Shown here: positions 1 through 8,548 of the stretch, piece by piece
Layout of the letters: each line of letters begins with the position of its first letter
Numbering within the stretch: the first letter of the stretch is position 1
The notes under the pieces: model-generated
What the model was told of the DNA's origin: nothing
Seen by the model: only the letters and a program-made list of their open reading frames with translations
The model's database searches: none
Translations under genes and position numbers: made by a program
Assembly (NCBI RefSeq): GCF_004362665.1
Contig: NZ_SNXR01000015.1
Span: 1 to 64,000 of the forward strand
DNA: 64,000 nucleotides
Origin: Flavobacterium dankookense
Lineage (GTDB): Bacteria; Bacteroidota; Bacteroidia; Flavobacteriales; Flavobacteriaceae
Direction of reading: 5' to 3'

Positions 1-117
1 TGGGATGGAAGTTACAACGGTCAACCACTACCATCAACTGATTACTGGTTTAGTGTACAGTATTTAGAACAAAATGTAAGTAAGGAGTTTAAGGCCCATT
101 TCTCAATAAAAAGATAA
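1..117 (+). CDS. C-terminal end of a T9SS type B (gliding-motility-type CTD) secreted protein, 5' truncated by the window
   Basis: Reading frame 1 is open from the first base to TAA at 115-117 and gives 38 residues beginning WDGSYNGQPLPSTDYWFSV and ending FKAHFSIKR. The pattern WDG-(x)-NG-(x)5-SxDYWF followed by a KGHFSL/KAHFSIKR-like end is the hallmark of the gliding-motility-associated (type B) C-terminal sorting domain used by the type IX secretion system. The same signature ends the protein at 26270-28405. Only the extreme C terminus is visible, so the passenger domain is unknown. A PorP/SprF gene follows after five bases, a pairing typical of type B substrates. Confidence 0.85.
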   Translation, partial: WDGSYNGQPLPSTDYWFSVQYLEQNVSKEFKAHFSIKR

Positions 118-122
118 TAACA

Positions 123-1124
123 ATGATGATTTTAAGAAAATTTTATTTAGCACTTTTATTAGTATTTGCTAGTCAAACTTTCGCTCAGGAAGGATTGCCA
201 GTTTATTCAGATTATTTATCTGACAACTATTATTTACTACATCCTTCTATGGCTGGAGCAGCAAATTGTACCAAAGCAAGATTAACAGCAAGACAACAAT
301 GGTTTGGACAAGAAGATGCGCCAGCATTACAAACGTTGAGTATAAACGGTTCGATTGGTGAAAGGTCTGGTGGAGGAATTATTGTTTTTAACGATAAGAA
401 CGGTTACCATTCACAAAAGGGTATGAAGTTGACTTATGCGCATCATTTAATGTTTTCAAGAGACAATGTTGATTTAAACCAACTTTCATTTGGTATGAGT
501 GCTGGTTTTGTTCAAAGTCAATTGGATGAAACTAGTTTTTATGATAATAACCCGGAGTTAGATCCAGCAATTTATGGAATTGTACAAAGTGCTTCATATT
601 TTAATATGGATATTGGTGCATCTTATAATTTTCTAGATTTTTATGTTCATGCTACTGTGAAGAATGTTTTGGCTAGTGATAGAAAACTATATACAGACAG
701 AGAACCTGTTAATTTACGTCGATTTATTTTGAATTCAGGCTATACTTTTGGAGAAGAAGATGGAATTCTTTGGGAACCATCATTTATGTTTCAATTGGTA
801 ACTCAAACACAAGAGAAAACAGTAGATTTAAATTTAAAAGCTTATAAAGAACTTGACTTTGGAAGGCTTTGGGGTGGAATATCTTATAGAAGAAGTCTTG
901 ATGGCGCACAGTTTGTTGAAGGGCAATCTGTAGGCGATCAAAAATTACAATATGTTACTCCAATTGTTGGATTGAACTTTAAAAATTATATGGTTTCCTA
1001 TACTTATTCTCACTTGTTAGGAAATGTTCAGTTTGATACTGGTGGTTTTCACCAAATAACTTTGGGTATTAATTTGTTCTGTAAAAGAGATAAATACCAC
1101 TGTAATTGTCCTGCTATTAATTAA
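123..1124 (+). CDS. PorP/SprF family type IX secretion outer membrane protein
   Basis: The 333-residue product starts with a signal peptide (about residues 1-21, ending SQTFAQ). The mature N terminus has the family pattern YSDYLSDNYYLLHPSMAG followed by RQQWFG, then alternating beta-strand sequence to the end, as expected of an outer-membrane barrel. Family members assist secretion or surface attachment of T9SS type B cargo such as SprB. Here the gene lies 5 bases after a type B CTD gene and is probably co-transcribed with it, which suggests a dedicated substrate-partner pair. Two ATG codons are adjacent at 123 and 126, so the exact start is uncertain by one residue. A strong terminator follows at 1131-1160. 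Confidence 0.9.
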   Translation: MMILRKFYLALLLVFASQTFAQEGLPVYSDYLSDNYYLLHPSMAGAANCTKARLTARQQWFGQEDAPALQTLSINGSIGERSGGGIIVFNDKNGYHSQKGMKLTYAHHLMFSRDNVDLNQLSFGMSAGFVQSQLDETSFYDNNPELDPAIYGIVQSASYFNMDIGASYNFLDFYVHATVKNVLASDRKLYTDREPVNLRRFILNSGYTFGEEDGILWEPSFMFQLVTQTQEKTVDLNLKAYKELDFGRLWGGISYRRSLDGAQFVEGQSVGDQKLQYVTPIVGLNFKNYMVSYTYSHLLGNVQFDTGGFHQITLGINLFCKRDKYHCNCPAIN

Positions 1125-1130
1125 TATAAA

Positions 1131-1160
1131 TGTCCCGATAGTATCGGGACAATTTTTTTT
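1131..1160 (+). terminator. Rho-independent terminator after the PorP/SprF gene
   Basis: A near-perfect 10-bp inverted repeat (TGTCCCGATA, one central base, TATCGGGACA) is followed by ATTTTTTTT. It sits seven bases after the stop of the PorP/SprF gene and just before the gamma carbonic anhydrase start at 1166. Confidence 0.85.
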
Positions 1161-1165
1161 GAACT

Positions 1166-1681
1166 ATGGTTATAAAAGCTGTAAACGGAAAATCGCCTTC
1201 AGTTCCTGAGGATTGTTTTGTTGCTGAAAATGCAACTATTCTTGGCGATGTTACTTTTGGAAAGTTATGTAGTGTTTGGTATAATGCTGTCATTCGAGGT
1301 GATGTTCATTATATCAAAATAGGTGATAAAGTAAATATTCAGGATGGAGCTGTTATTCATTGTACGTATCAAAAGCATCCAACAGAAATTGGGAATAATG
1401 TTTCTATTGGTCATAATGCAATAGTCCATGGTTGTAAAATTCATGATAATGTTTTGATTGGAATGGGAGCAATTGTTATGGATAATTGTGTTGTTGAAAG
1501 TAATTCTATTGTTGCGGCTGGCGCTATTGTTACTCAAAATACAGTGATTGAATCGGGTAGTATTTATGCTGGTGTTCCTGCTAAGAAAGTGAAATCTATT
1601 GATCAATCTGATTTTGCTGGTGAGATTGAACGGATTTCGAATAATTATGTGATGTATTCGAGTTGGTTTAAGGAAGATTAA
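1166..1681 (+). CDS. gamma carbonic anhydrase family protein (left-handed beta-helix)
   Basis: The 171-residue protein is built of hexapeptide repeats of the left-handed parallel beta-helix type (for example ATILGDVTFG, NVSIGHNAIVHGC, VLIGMGAIVMD). The three histidines expected to bind metal in gamma-class carbonic anhydrases are visible at H65, H83 and H88, and the R44/D46 pair (IRGDVHY) is also present. Length and order match the YrdA/PaaY/CaiE group. Activity as a hydratase is therefore plausible but many relatives have no proven substrate. The gene begins 6 bases after the upstream terminator, which leaves little room for its own promoter. Confidence 0.85.
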   Translation: MVIKAVNGKSPSVPEDCFVAENATILGDVTFGKLCSVWYNAVIRGDVHYIKIGDKVNIQDGAVIHCTYQKHPTEIGNNVSIGHNAIVHGCKIHDNVLIGMGAIVMDNCVVESNSIVAAGAIVTQNTVIESGSIYAGVPAKKVKSIDQSDFAGEIERISNNYVMYSSWFKED

Positions 1682-1726
1682 AAGAAGCCGATAGTTTGAT
1701 TTTTAGCCCCGATTGAAGTGGAAATC

Positions 1727-1784
1727 CTGTCATTGCGTTTGCGTAATGTGTTTGATTGGATTGCTTCGTTCCTCGCAATGACAG
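1727..1784. repeat. dispersed inverted repeat, degenerate copy
   Basis: Arms CTGTCATTGCG (1727-1737) and CGCAATGACAG (1774-1784) are perfectly complementary over 11 bp. The right arm continues inward through a 23-base stretch (1759-1781) that is identical to 10246-10268. The left arm is degenerate beyond the outer 11 bases. It lies between the convergent gamma carbonic anhydrase and murI genes. It belongs to the same TGTCATTSCG family as the repeats at 22231-22281 and 36453-36522. Confidence 0.75.
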
Positions 1785-1836
1785 ATTGCAACGGAAAGCA
1801 GGAAAAAGGCTTAAAAAAGTTATTATTGTTTGGCTT

Positions 1837-2616
1837 CTAAAAATCTTTTTTTATTACCGAGTGTTTATTCTTTAGAATTTCTTCAAGTACTTTTGGGTCT
1901 GAATTGGTGTAGAAAATGGTTTTGGCTTTGTGATTTTCTTCGTTTAGTATTTCTTTTTCTTGTAGAATATTTTTTGTTTGACGGGCAACAGCTTCGCCAG
2001 AGTCTATAATTTTAATCTTTTTTGGCAGAATTTTTTTTATCTGTGGAATCAAGTAGGGATAATGACTGCAACCAAGGACTAGATAGTCGATATTAGCATC
2101 GATCATGGGTTGTAAGTAATCATTGAGCAGTTGTTTCATTTCGGGCGAATTAATGGCTCCATTTTCGATTAATGGTACTAATCTGTGCCCAATTTGTTCT
2201 ATGATTTTGGTATTGTGGAATTGTTGGGCTGTTTGATGGAATAATTCACTATTTAATGTTCCTTTTGTTGCTAGTATTCCGATGGTTTGTGTTTTCGAAT
2301 GTAAAGCGGCTGGTTTTATTGCTGGTTCTATTCCGATGAAAGGAATGTCGTATTTTGCTCTTAATTCTTTGATTGCGTTTGTGGTTGCAGTATTGCAGGC
2401 AACGACTATTATTTTACAATTTTGGTTGAGAAGGAACTCGGTGTTTTTAATGCTTAAAGCAATAATTTCTTCTTTGGATTTTTGTCCGTAAGGTGCGTTT
2501 TTACTATCGGCTAGATAAATGGTATCTTCATTTGGGAGTAGTTCGTGTATTTCTGCCCAAATGGATGTTCCGCCAATGCCAGAATCGAAAAGTCCTATAG
2601 GATTATTTTTTGTCAT
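1837..2616 (-). CDS. murI: glutamate racemase
   Basis: The 259-residue protein interconverts L- and D-glutamate in the cytoplasm, supplying D-Glu for peptidoglycan. The diagnostic features are the N-terminal IGLFDSGIGGTSIW with catalytic-region Asp11/Ser12, the first catalytic cysteine in VVACNTATTNAI (C74), and the second in LGCSHYPYL (C183, with H185). Length is normal for the family. The gene is set apart from the upstream ompH operon by a terminator at 2632-2672. A promoter-like motif ends only a few bases before the ATG, which suggests a very short or absent leader. Confidence 0.95.
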   Translation of the reverse strand: MTKNNPIGLFDSGIGGTSIWAEIHELLPNEDTIYLADSKNAPYGQKSKEEIIALSIKNTEFLLNQNCKIIVVACNTATTNAIKELRAKYDIPFIGIEPAIKPAALHSKTQTIGILATKGTLNSELFHQTAQQFHNTKIIEQIGHRLVPLIENGAINSPEMKQLLNDYLQPMIDANIDYLVLGCSHYPYLIPQIKKILPKKIKIIDSGEAVARQTKNILQEKEILNEENHKAKTIFYTNSDPKVLEEILKNKHSVIKKDF

Positions 2617-2621
2617 AGAAA

Positions 2622-2653
2622 CAAAAGTAAAAAAAAACTGCTCAATCCATCAA
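2622..2653 (-). promoter_or_regulatory. Bacteroidota-type promoter for murI
   Basis: On the minus strand TTG (2653-2651) is followed after 21 bases by TACTTTTG (2629-2622), matching the TTG/TAnnTTTG consensus of the primary sigma factor in Bacteroidota. The -7 box ends six bases before the murI ATG (2616), so the transcript could begin at or next to the start codon. The -33 TTG lies inside the loop of the preceding terminator. Confidence 0.55.
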
Positions 2654-2672
2654 TTTGGTTGAGCAGTTTTTT
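2632..2672 (-). terminator. terminator after the ompH operon
   Basis: Stem CTGCTCAA (2638-2645) / TTGAGCAG (2659-2666), extended by a run of A on the left and T on the right. Read on the minus strand, the hairpin is followed by nine T. It closes the bamA-ompH-ompH transcription unit. Confidence 0.75.
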
Positions 2673-2693
2673 GATAATTATTTGAATTAATTC

Positions 2694-3194
2694 TTAGAAA
2701 CCTAAGTCTTTTTTAATGTCATCTGTTAAGTCTGGTCCATCAGTTAAAAGTAAGTCTGCAGCATTAAGTACATATTGGTATCCTTTTGCTTTACCCACTT
2801 TTTGGATTGAAGCTTTTACTTTGTCCATAAGTGGTTTTACTAGGTCAGATTCTTTCTTTTGTAATTCTTTTTGAGCATTATCTCTGTAATCTGTAATACG
2901 TTTTACTAAGTCTTGCACTTCTGTTTGACGAGTTGCATTGACAGCGTCTCCAACAGTTGCAGCTTCTTGGTCGTATTTTTTGATTTTGTTTTGATATTCC
3001 TCAGCCATTGTTTTGTATTCTGCATCATAAGTAGCGCTCAATTTTTCTAATTGTTTTTGAGCATCTAACATCGCTGGCATTTTAGAAATAATTTCATTTA
3101 CATCTACGTGTGCAGTTTTAGCTTGAGCATTCATCGTTTGCATTGTTCCTAGAAACAATACTCCAGCTATAAGTAATGATTTCAATCTTTTCAT
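2694..3194 (-). CDS. OmpH/Skp family periplasmic chaperone (short paralogue)
   Basis: The 166-residue protein has a signal peptide (about residues 1-24, ending TMNAQA) and then the Skp-like order: a short beta segment (KTAHVDVNEIISKMP), a long charged coiled coil (about 40-125), and a C-terminal beta segment (YQYVLNAADLLLTDGPDLTDDI). Skp proteins are trimeric and hold unfolded outer-membrane proteins in the periplasm for delivery to BamA. The gene lies downstream of bamA and of a longer paralogue (3223-4218) with a 28-base gap, so the three are probably one operon. Confidence 0.88.
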   Translation of the reverse strand: MKRLKSLLIAGVLFLGTMQTMNAQAKTAHVDVNEIISKMPAMLDAQKQLEKLSATYDAEYKTMAEEYQNKIKKYDQEAATVGDAVNATRQTEVQDLVKRITDYRDNAQKELQKKESDLVKPLMDKVKASIQKVGKAKGYQYVLNAADLLLTDGPDLTDDIKKDLGF

Positions 3195-3222
3195 TGTTTT
3201 AAAAGTATTAATTAATTATTGT

Positions 3223-4218
3223 TTATTCTTCTTTTTTTGGTTCTTCCTTTGGTTGCGTTTTTTTCTCTTCTCTTGCTTTCTTTGCTGCTTCCCTGTCTTC
3301 TAGAATTTTTTTCTTTTTGTCTTCTAAAGCTTTTTTTCTGTCTTCTATAATTTTTGCTTTTGCAGCTGCTTTATCTTCTTTTGGTGTTTCAGTTGCTGTT
3401 CCGTCAACTGCTTTCTCCGTTTCATCAACTTCACCTTCTTTATTGTCATTTGCAGAAACCGTGCCAGTTTTTTTATTTTCTCTTGCTTCGGCAGCAGCTT
3501 TTCGTTTATCGTCTTGTTCTTTTTTTCTAGCTTCAGCTGCTAATTTTCTGTCTTCTAGCTGTTTGTCTCTTAAAGCTTTTTTGTCTTCAAGCGCTTTTCT
3601 TCTTGCTGCTAAAGCTGGATTTTCATCTTCAACATCTTCTTGATATTCTTTAGCTTCTTGCGCTTTTAATTGTTTCTTTGTCATTTCCTGTCTTTTTTCA
3701 GCTCTTGTAATTGTTCTAATTACTTGGTCGCTTATATCGTGTCTTTTGGCTGTAAAAAGCATAGTTAAATCGGAAGATTTGTCAAAAACGTAATCATATT
3801 TTTTTAGTTCAGCTATATCTTGAACGGCGGTAAAAACTTGGTCTTGAATTGGTTTTACTAGAACGGCTTTTTGGGTAATTAAATCACCATTCGGACCAAA
3901 TTTCTTTTGTTGGAAGTCTAGTAGTTCCGTTTCTTGAAATTTTATTTCTTCTTCACGTTCTTCAATTAATTCTCTTGTAAGCAATGCTTTTTCAGTTTTT
4001 AACGCATCTTTTAATTTAGCGATTTCAATTTTTTTTGCTTCAATATCTTGTTTCCACTTTTGTGCTTTTTGCTCTAATTGACTATTAGCTTCGGCATAAT
4101 CAGGTACATTCTGTAAAATGTATTCCATATCTATATAACCTATCTTGATTCCTCGTGATTGGGCATTTGCTTGGAATACTAAAAGTAGAAGAAATGCTGC
4201 TAAAAAATATTTTTTCAT
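3223..4218 (-). CDS. OmpH/Skp family chaperone with an extended charged C-terminal tail
   Basis: Residues 1-20 form a signal peptide (ending FQANAQ). Residues 22-170 have the OmpH pattern (IKIGYIDMEYILQNVP, a coiled coil, then KYDYVFDKSSDLTMLFTAKRHDISDQV). Unlike the usual 160-190 residues of the family, this protein is 331 long: from about residue 175 the rest is low-complexity Lys/Glu/Ala/Arg sequence with LEDKKxLxDK-type repeats, likely helical or disordered. Position right after bamA supports a role in outer-membrane protein transport. The role of the tail is unknown; binding to peptidoglycan or client proteins is only a guess. Confidence 0.87.
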   Translation of the reverse strand: MKKYFLAAFLLLLVFQANAQSRGIKIGYIDMEYILQNVPDYAEANSQLEQKAQKWKQDIEAKKIEIAKLKDALKTEKALLTRELIEEREEEIKFQETELLDFQQKKFGPNGDLITQKAVLVKPIQDQVFTAVQDIAELKKYDYVFDKSSDLTMLFTAKRHDISDQVIRTITRAEKRQEMTKKQLKAQEAKEYQEDVEDENPALAARRKALEDKKALRDKQLEDRKLAAEARKKEQDDKRKAAAEARENKKTGTVSANDNKEGEVDETEKAVDGTATETPKEDKAAAKAKIIEDRKKALEDKKKKILEDREAAKKAREEKKTQPKEEPKKEE

Positions 4219-4252
4219 ACAATTATGATTTAGAAATAAATATCAAATATAA

Positions 4253-6946
4253 TTAAAATTGTTGACCAATGATAAAATGTGTTTCCCAACCGTTCTTTTG
4301 TGTCAATCCTGGCAACGCATCAAATCCATGTGCGAAATCAATTCCTAATAATCCAAAGGCTGGCATGAATACACGTAAACCAAATCCTGCTGAACGTTGT
4401 AGCACAAATGGATTGTATTCTTTAAAACCATCATAAGAAGCTCCAGCTTCAAGGAAAGTTAAAGCATAAATGGATGCAGCCGCTTTCAATGTTAATGGAT
4501 ATCTTAATTCTAGAGAGAATTTATTATAAATTGTTCCACCTACTTGGTCTCCATTAGCGTCAATTGGTGTTAGCGATTGGTTTGGATAACCTCTTAGTTG
4601 AATTACTTCTCTACCATCAAGTGCAAAATTCGCTAAACCATCACCACCAAGAAAGAATCGTTCAAAAGGAACTACACCTCGTTCATTATTGTACGCGCCT
4701 AGGTAACCGAATTCGCTCAGTGCTCTTAATACTAATGCTTTTTGTGGAGTACCAATTAATTTAGTGTACCAATCGGCTTTGAATTTTAGTTTATAGTATT
4801 CTAACCAATTGAATCGCTCTTGGTCAACTTTTGGTTCGTTTGCAGAGGCTTGTGTAAAATCTGAACCAACGGTTTGATATATTCTTGAACCTTCCGAAAC
4901 TTCTTGAAGATAATCTCCAATCGCTGGACTTTGATTATTGGCATTAGGTTGAACTGTAAATTGAAAATCATCAGTATATTTCAATTTGTATTTTTCTTGA
5001 TTTGAAAGATTACCATAATCAATTCCATTCCATAAAGAATAAGGTAATGTGAATTTTGCAGAAAAGCTAAACTCAGAACCAGATGTTGGATATATTGGGT
5101 TAACACCTTTGTTGTTTCGTGTTAAGCCTAAAGTAAACGCTAAATTTCTTGATGCACCATTTCCAAAAGTAAATAAGCCGGTATTATAATTGTTCAAATC
5201 ATAATATTGAAAACTTGTTGCGGCTGATAATACAAAGAAATCGTCAGGAATAGTCAAGCGTTTTGCTAAACCAACAGATAACGATGTAATGTTGAAACTT
5301 CTGCTTCTGTCTACATTACTGTTTCCTCCGTTGAATAAAAATTGTTTACTGTGAGAAAGCGATGTAGAGAATTGAATTGGTTTTTTTCCACCTAACCATG
5401 GTTCTGTAAAAGATAAACTATAGGTTTGGAAGAATGTACTTGCTTGAGCTCTCAAAGATACTTTTTGACCATCACCCATTGGAAGTGGTTTGTAAGCTTC
5501 TTTGTTAAATAAATTTCTTAGCGAAAAATTATTGAAAGATAAACCAAGCGTTCCAATAAATCCACCACCGCCATATCCACCTTGAAGTTCAATTTGGCTA
5601 GAACCTTTTTCTACTAAATTATATTCAATATCTACTGTTCCTGCTGCTGGATCAACATTTTTAAATTTAGGATCAATAGCTTCTGGATCGAAGAAACCTA
5701 GTTGACCAATTTCACGAATGGTTCTTACTAAATCCTCTTTGCTATATTTTTCACCAGGATGTGTTTTTAGTTCTCTGTATATTACTCTATCATGAGTTTT
5801 TTCGTTTCCAACAACTGTTATATTATTGAAGTAGGCAATTGGACCTTCAACTACTCTAATTTCAAAATCGATTGTGTCGTTTGCTGTTTTTACTTCTACT
5901 GCATTTATTGTCGAGAACAAATAACCGTTATTTTGGTATAAATTGGTAATGTCTTCTCCGTCGGGTTTTGATTTGTCAGCAATGCGTTTTTCTAATAAAA
6001 CGCCATTATAAGTTTCTCCTTTTTTAATTCCAAGAATTCTTCCCAACAGTTGGTCTGAATAAACCGAATTTCCTAAGAACTTGATGTTTCCAAATCGGTA
6101 TTTTTTTCCTTCTTCAACCTTAATATTAATAGCAAGTTTTGATTTTTTGTCATTTAAATATACTGAATCCGTAATTACACGTGCATCTCGATACCCTTTT
6201 TCTTTATATTTTTCTACAATAGAAGTAAGGTCTTCTTTGTATTTATCTTTTACAAATTTTGAGGCTTTAAATATTCTAATTGGATTGATTTGCTTGGTGT
6301 TTTTCATTGCTTTTCGCAATGCTTTATCACTCAATTGTTCGTTACCATCAAAAGCTATCTGAGATATTTTTAATTTATCACCTTTGTCAATATTTACAAG
6401 CATTCTTACATTGTTTCCTTCTGCTGTGTCTACCTCTGTTTTTATAAGTACTTTGGTGTTGAAATATCCGTCTTTTTTATACTTATTTTCAATATAGTTT
6501 TTGGTTGTGGTGATAAGGTTTTCGTTTACAATTTTTCCTTTGGTAAGTGAATTGTCTTTAATTAAACCTTCAACTTTTGATTTTTTTACACCATTAATTT
6601 TTACTTCACTAAGTTTTGGAAGTTCGCTAATATTTAAATCTAACCAAATACTATCGTTTTCAATTTTATCCACATAGAAGTCTATATCACTAAACAAACC
6701 AAGTTTTCCAAGTTTTTTGATGGCATTACTAACTTCTTCACCAGGAACAGTAATTTGTTGACCTTTTTCAAGTCCAGTAAAGGTTACTACTGTTTGTTGG
6801 TTGTAGCTAATTTTGCCAATAACATTTACATTAGCTAAAATGTATTTTTTTCCTTGATCAAAAGGTGTTCTTTCTTGGGCTTGTAATTGAAAAATATTTC
6901 CAAGGCACAATGCCATTAGAAATAGTTTAAGTGTCTTTATTTGCAC
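4253..6946 (-). CDS. bamA: BamA, outer membrane protein assembly factor
   Basis: About 897 residues from the chosen start. A signal peptide (TLKLFLMALCLGNIFQLQAQ) precedes five POTRA-like repeats (roughly 30-430, e.g. LSEVKINGVKKSKVEGLI, YRFGNIKFLGNSVYSDQLL, AYFNNITVVGNEKTHDRVI) and an Omp85 barrel to the C-terminal FIIGQQF, which ends in Phe as barrels usually do. It inserts beta-barrel proteins in the outer membrane. The frame is open upstream to 7123, but that overlaps uppS. I prefer GTG at 6946, eight bases past the uppS stop, because it gives a good signal peptide; GTG at 6970 and ATG at 6916 are alternatives. It lies in an operon with uppS upstream and two Skp genes downstream. Confidence 0.93.
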   Translation of the reverse strand: MQIKTLKLFLMALCLGNIFQLQAQERTPFDQGKKYILANVNVIGKISYNQQTVVTFTGLEKGQQITVPGEEVSNAIKKLGKLGLFSDIDFYVDKIENDSIWLDLNISELPKLSEVKINGVKKSKVEGLIKDNSLTKGKIVNENLITTTKNYIENKYKKDGYFNTKVLIKTEVDTAEGNNVRMLVNIDKGDKLKISQIAFDGNEQLSDKALRKAMKNTKQINPIRIFKASKFVKDKYKEDLTSIVEKYKEKGYRDARVITDSVYLNDKKSKLAINIKVEEGKKYRFGNIKFLGNSVYSDQLLGRILGIKKGETYNGVLLEKRIADKSKPDGEDITNLYQNNGYLFSTINAVEVKTANDTIDFEIRVVEGPIAYFNNITVVGNEKTHDRVIYRELKTHPGEKYSKEDLVRTIREIGQLGFFDPEAIDPKFKNVDPAAGTVDIEYNLVEKGSSQIELQGGYGGGGFIGTLGLSFNNFSLRNLFNKEAYKPLPMGDGQKVSLRAQASTFFQTYSLSFTEPWLGGKKPIQFSTSLSHSKQFLFNGGNSNVDRSRSFNITSLSVGLAKRLTIPDDFFVLSAATSFQYYDLNNYNTGLFTFGNGASRNLAFTLGLTRNNKGVNPIYPTSGSEFSFSAKFTLPYSLWNGIDYGNLSNQEKYKLKYTDDFQFTVQPNANNQSPAIGDYLQEVSEGSRIYQTVGSDFTQASANEPKVDQERFNWLEYYKLKFKADWYTKLIGTPQKALVLRALSEFGYLGAYNNERGVVPFERFFLGGDGLANFALDGREVIQLRGYPNQSLTPIDANGDQVGGTIYNKFSLELRYPLTLKAAASIYALTFLEAGASYDGFKEYNPFVLQRSAGFGLRVFMPAFGLLGIDFAHGFDALPGLTQKNGWETHFIIGQQF

Positions 6947-6953
6947 TGAAAAT

Positions 6954-7694
6954 TTATTTAATTTGTTCACTTGTTTTTCCAAATCTTCTTTCTCTTTTTT
7001 GATAGCTAATGATGGCATCGTATAAATCGTTTTCTTTAAAATCGGGCCACAAAACATCAGTAAAATAAAATTCGGCATAGGCAATTTGCCATAGCAAAAA
7101 GTTACTGATTCTGTGTTCGCCACTGGTTCTTATTACCAAATCTACATCGGGTAAATTGTGCGTGTAAAGATGCTCATTAATAATTGATTCGTCAATACCG
7201 TCTAGAGAAATTATATTATTTTTAACTTTATCACTTATTTTTTTAACAACATTTAACAGTTCTTCTCTTGAGCCATAACTCAAGGCAAGCGATAATGTCA
7301 TTCGGGTATTATTTCTTGTCTTTTCAATTACTGAGAGGAGTTCTTTTTTTACTTTTTCAGGAAGGTGCTCAAGATTGCCAATACAGTTTAATCGAATGTT
7401 ATTTTTTTGAAGTGTATCAAGTTCTTTTTTTAAGGAAGAAATTAATAATTTCATCAAAGTATCTACTTCTAGTTTTGGTCTGTTCCAGTTTTCGGTAGAA
7501 AATGCATAAAGCGTTAGATTTTGAATTCCAAGTTTAGCACAAGTTTCAACAGTAGTTTTCACGGATTTAGTTCCATTTTCATGACCAAAAACGCGTAGCA
7601 TTCCTTTTTGTTTTGCCCATCGACCATTGCCATCCATAATAATGGCTAGGTGTTTTGGAAGGTTGTCTTTATCTATTGTTGTTTCTAAACTCAT
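6954..7694 (-). CDS. uppS: undecaprenyl (polyprenyl) diphosphate synthase
   Basis: The enzyme condenses isopentenyl diphosphates onto farnesyl diphosphate to make the C55 lipid carrier for wall and glycan precursors. Diagnostic motifs are HLAIIMDGNGRWA (catalytic Asp21, Arg25), LYAFSTENWNRP, and near the C terminus VIRTSGEHRISNFLLWQ followed by AYAEFYFTDVLWPDF. The start at MSLETTID gives 246 residues, normal for the family; an upstream ATG would overlap the preceding porG gene by 70 bases. It begins two bases after the porG stop, so the two are likely co-translated. Confidence 0.95.
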   Translation of the reverse strand: MSLETTIDKDNLPKHLAIIMDGNGRWAKQKGMLRVFGHENGTKSVKTTVETCAKLGIQNLTLYAFSTENWNRPKLEVDTLMKLLISSLKKELDTLQKNNIRLNCIGNLEHLPEKVKKELLSVIEKTRNNTRMTLSLALSYGSREELLNVVKKISDKVKNNIISLDGIDESIINEHLYTHNLPDVDLVIRTSGEHRISNFLLWQIAYAEFYFTDVLWPDFKENDLYDAIISYQKRERRFGKTSEQIK

Positions 7695-7696
7695 TT

Positions 7697-8383
7697 TTAT
7701 TCTGCGCAATAACACGGTTTGTTTCCAAAGGTGTAAGTTAATGTAAACCCAGTAAAAACATACCAATCATTACTATTTATATTACCAAATTTTAATGGTT
7801 CTAAATTTTTATTTTTTGGCAAACTTCCATCTAAATTATCAGTGAAAGTATATCTTGCTCCAACTTCTACACCAAGAATGAAATGATCCAGAATATTGGT
7901 TTTAATACCAATTGTCATCGGAATCGCAATTGCTCCCGTTGTATAGTCTTTTTTTGTTTCATTATTCAAAACGTATAATTCATCATACACGACATAGGTC
8001 AATCCTGAATGCACATATGGTGTTATTTTTCTAACTAGAACTTCGTGAAGATTAAAATCAAAAAAATTAAATTCTAATCCTGCTGAAAATTCTTTTATAT
8101 TATTCTTAAAATTATAGCCTCTTAAATATCTCCCCGGAACATTAGAATCTAAATCGTTTGCCGTGATGGATGTTTGAGTATAGGAAAATCGATACGAATG
8201 TCGTGGCGATTTGTTCCATTTATACAAAATTCCAACGGCAACTTCATTAGGATTGATGTAGTTGGTTTTTCCAACATCTCCAATATAATTGCTTCCACCA
8301 AGAAATACTCCAATCTCGTGGATTTGAGCACTTAAATAGTTCTGAAACAGCAAACAAAAAAATACTATTAAACTCTTTTTCAT
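7697..8383 (-). CDS. porG: PorG-like (DUF6089) type IX secretion outer membrane protein
   Basis: The 228-residue product has a signal peptide (MKKSLIVFFCLLFQNYLSAQ) and the DUF6089 pattern IHEIGVFLGGSNYIGDVG, NPNEVAVGILYKWN, PRHSYRFSYTQTSITANDLDS, FSAGLEFNFF and TPYVHSGLTYV, all short amphipathic strands of a small barrel. PorG is the outer-membrane T9SS protein that binds the PorK/PorN ring. I chose the start at 8383 rather than 8413 because it begins directly at the signal peptide. The position upstream of uppS and bamA is the conserved Flavobacteriaceae order, which supports the call. Confidence 0.85.
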   Translation of the reverse strand: MKKSLIVFFCLLFQNYLSAQIHEIGVFLGGSNYIGDVGKTNYINPNEVAVGILYKWNKSPRHSYRFSYTQTSITANDLDSNVPGRYLRGYNFKNNIKEFSAGLEFNFFDFNLHEVLVRKITPYVHSGLTYVVYDELYVLNNETKKDYTTGAIAIPMTIGIKTNILDHFILGVEVGARYTFTDNLDGSLPKNKNLEPLKFGNINSNDWYVFTGFTLTYTFGNKPCYCAE

Positions 8384-8401
8384 CAATTTGAAAATAGCGT
8401 G

Positions 8402-8409
8402 CAAATATA
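8402..8409 (-). promoter_or_regulatory. possible -7 element upstream of porG
   Basis: TATATTTG on the minus strand fits TAnnTTTG and lies 19 bases before the porG ATG. No clear TTG was seen at the usual spacing, so the call rests on one box. Confidence 0.3.
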
Positions 8410-8548
8410 ACAATTCTGACTACTTATGAAACATCTAAACTAGATTTCTGTTAAATAAAATTGAAGTAGTCAATGAATTGGAACTTGAACAATGATATTT
8501 TTAAAACGATTTTTTTTGATTTGTAGTATAATTAGAAATACTTTTTTT

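Noticed and set aside
1265-1606. Open frame on the minus strand inside the gamma carbonic anhydrase gene
   Set aside because: Repetitive Asn/Ile-rich sequence is the antisense of hexapeptide repeats; no start context and full overlap with a recognised gene.
3317-3643. Ser/Phe/Ala-rich open frame opposite the OmpH tail
   Set aside because: It is the antisense shadow of the Lys/Glu-rich tail; no family resemblance.
6946-7123. Upstream extension of bamA
   Set aside because: These 59 codons overlap uppS and lack a signal peptide at their start; a GTG at 6946 gives a proper signal sequence.
7694-7766. Upstream start for uppS adding 24 residues
   Set aside because: The extension overlaps porG by 70 bases and does not resemble UppS N termini; MSLETTID is the better start.
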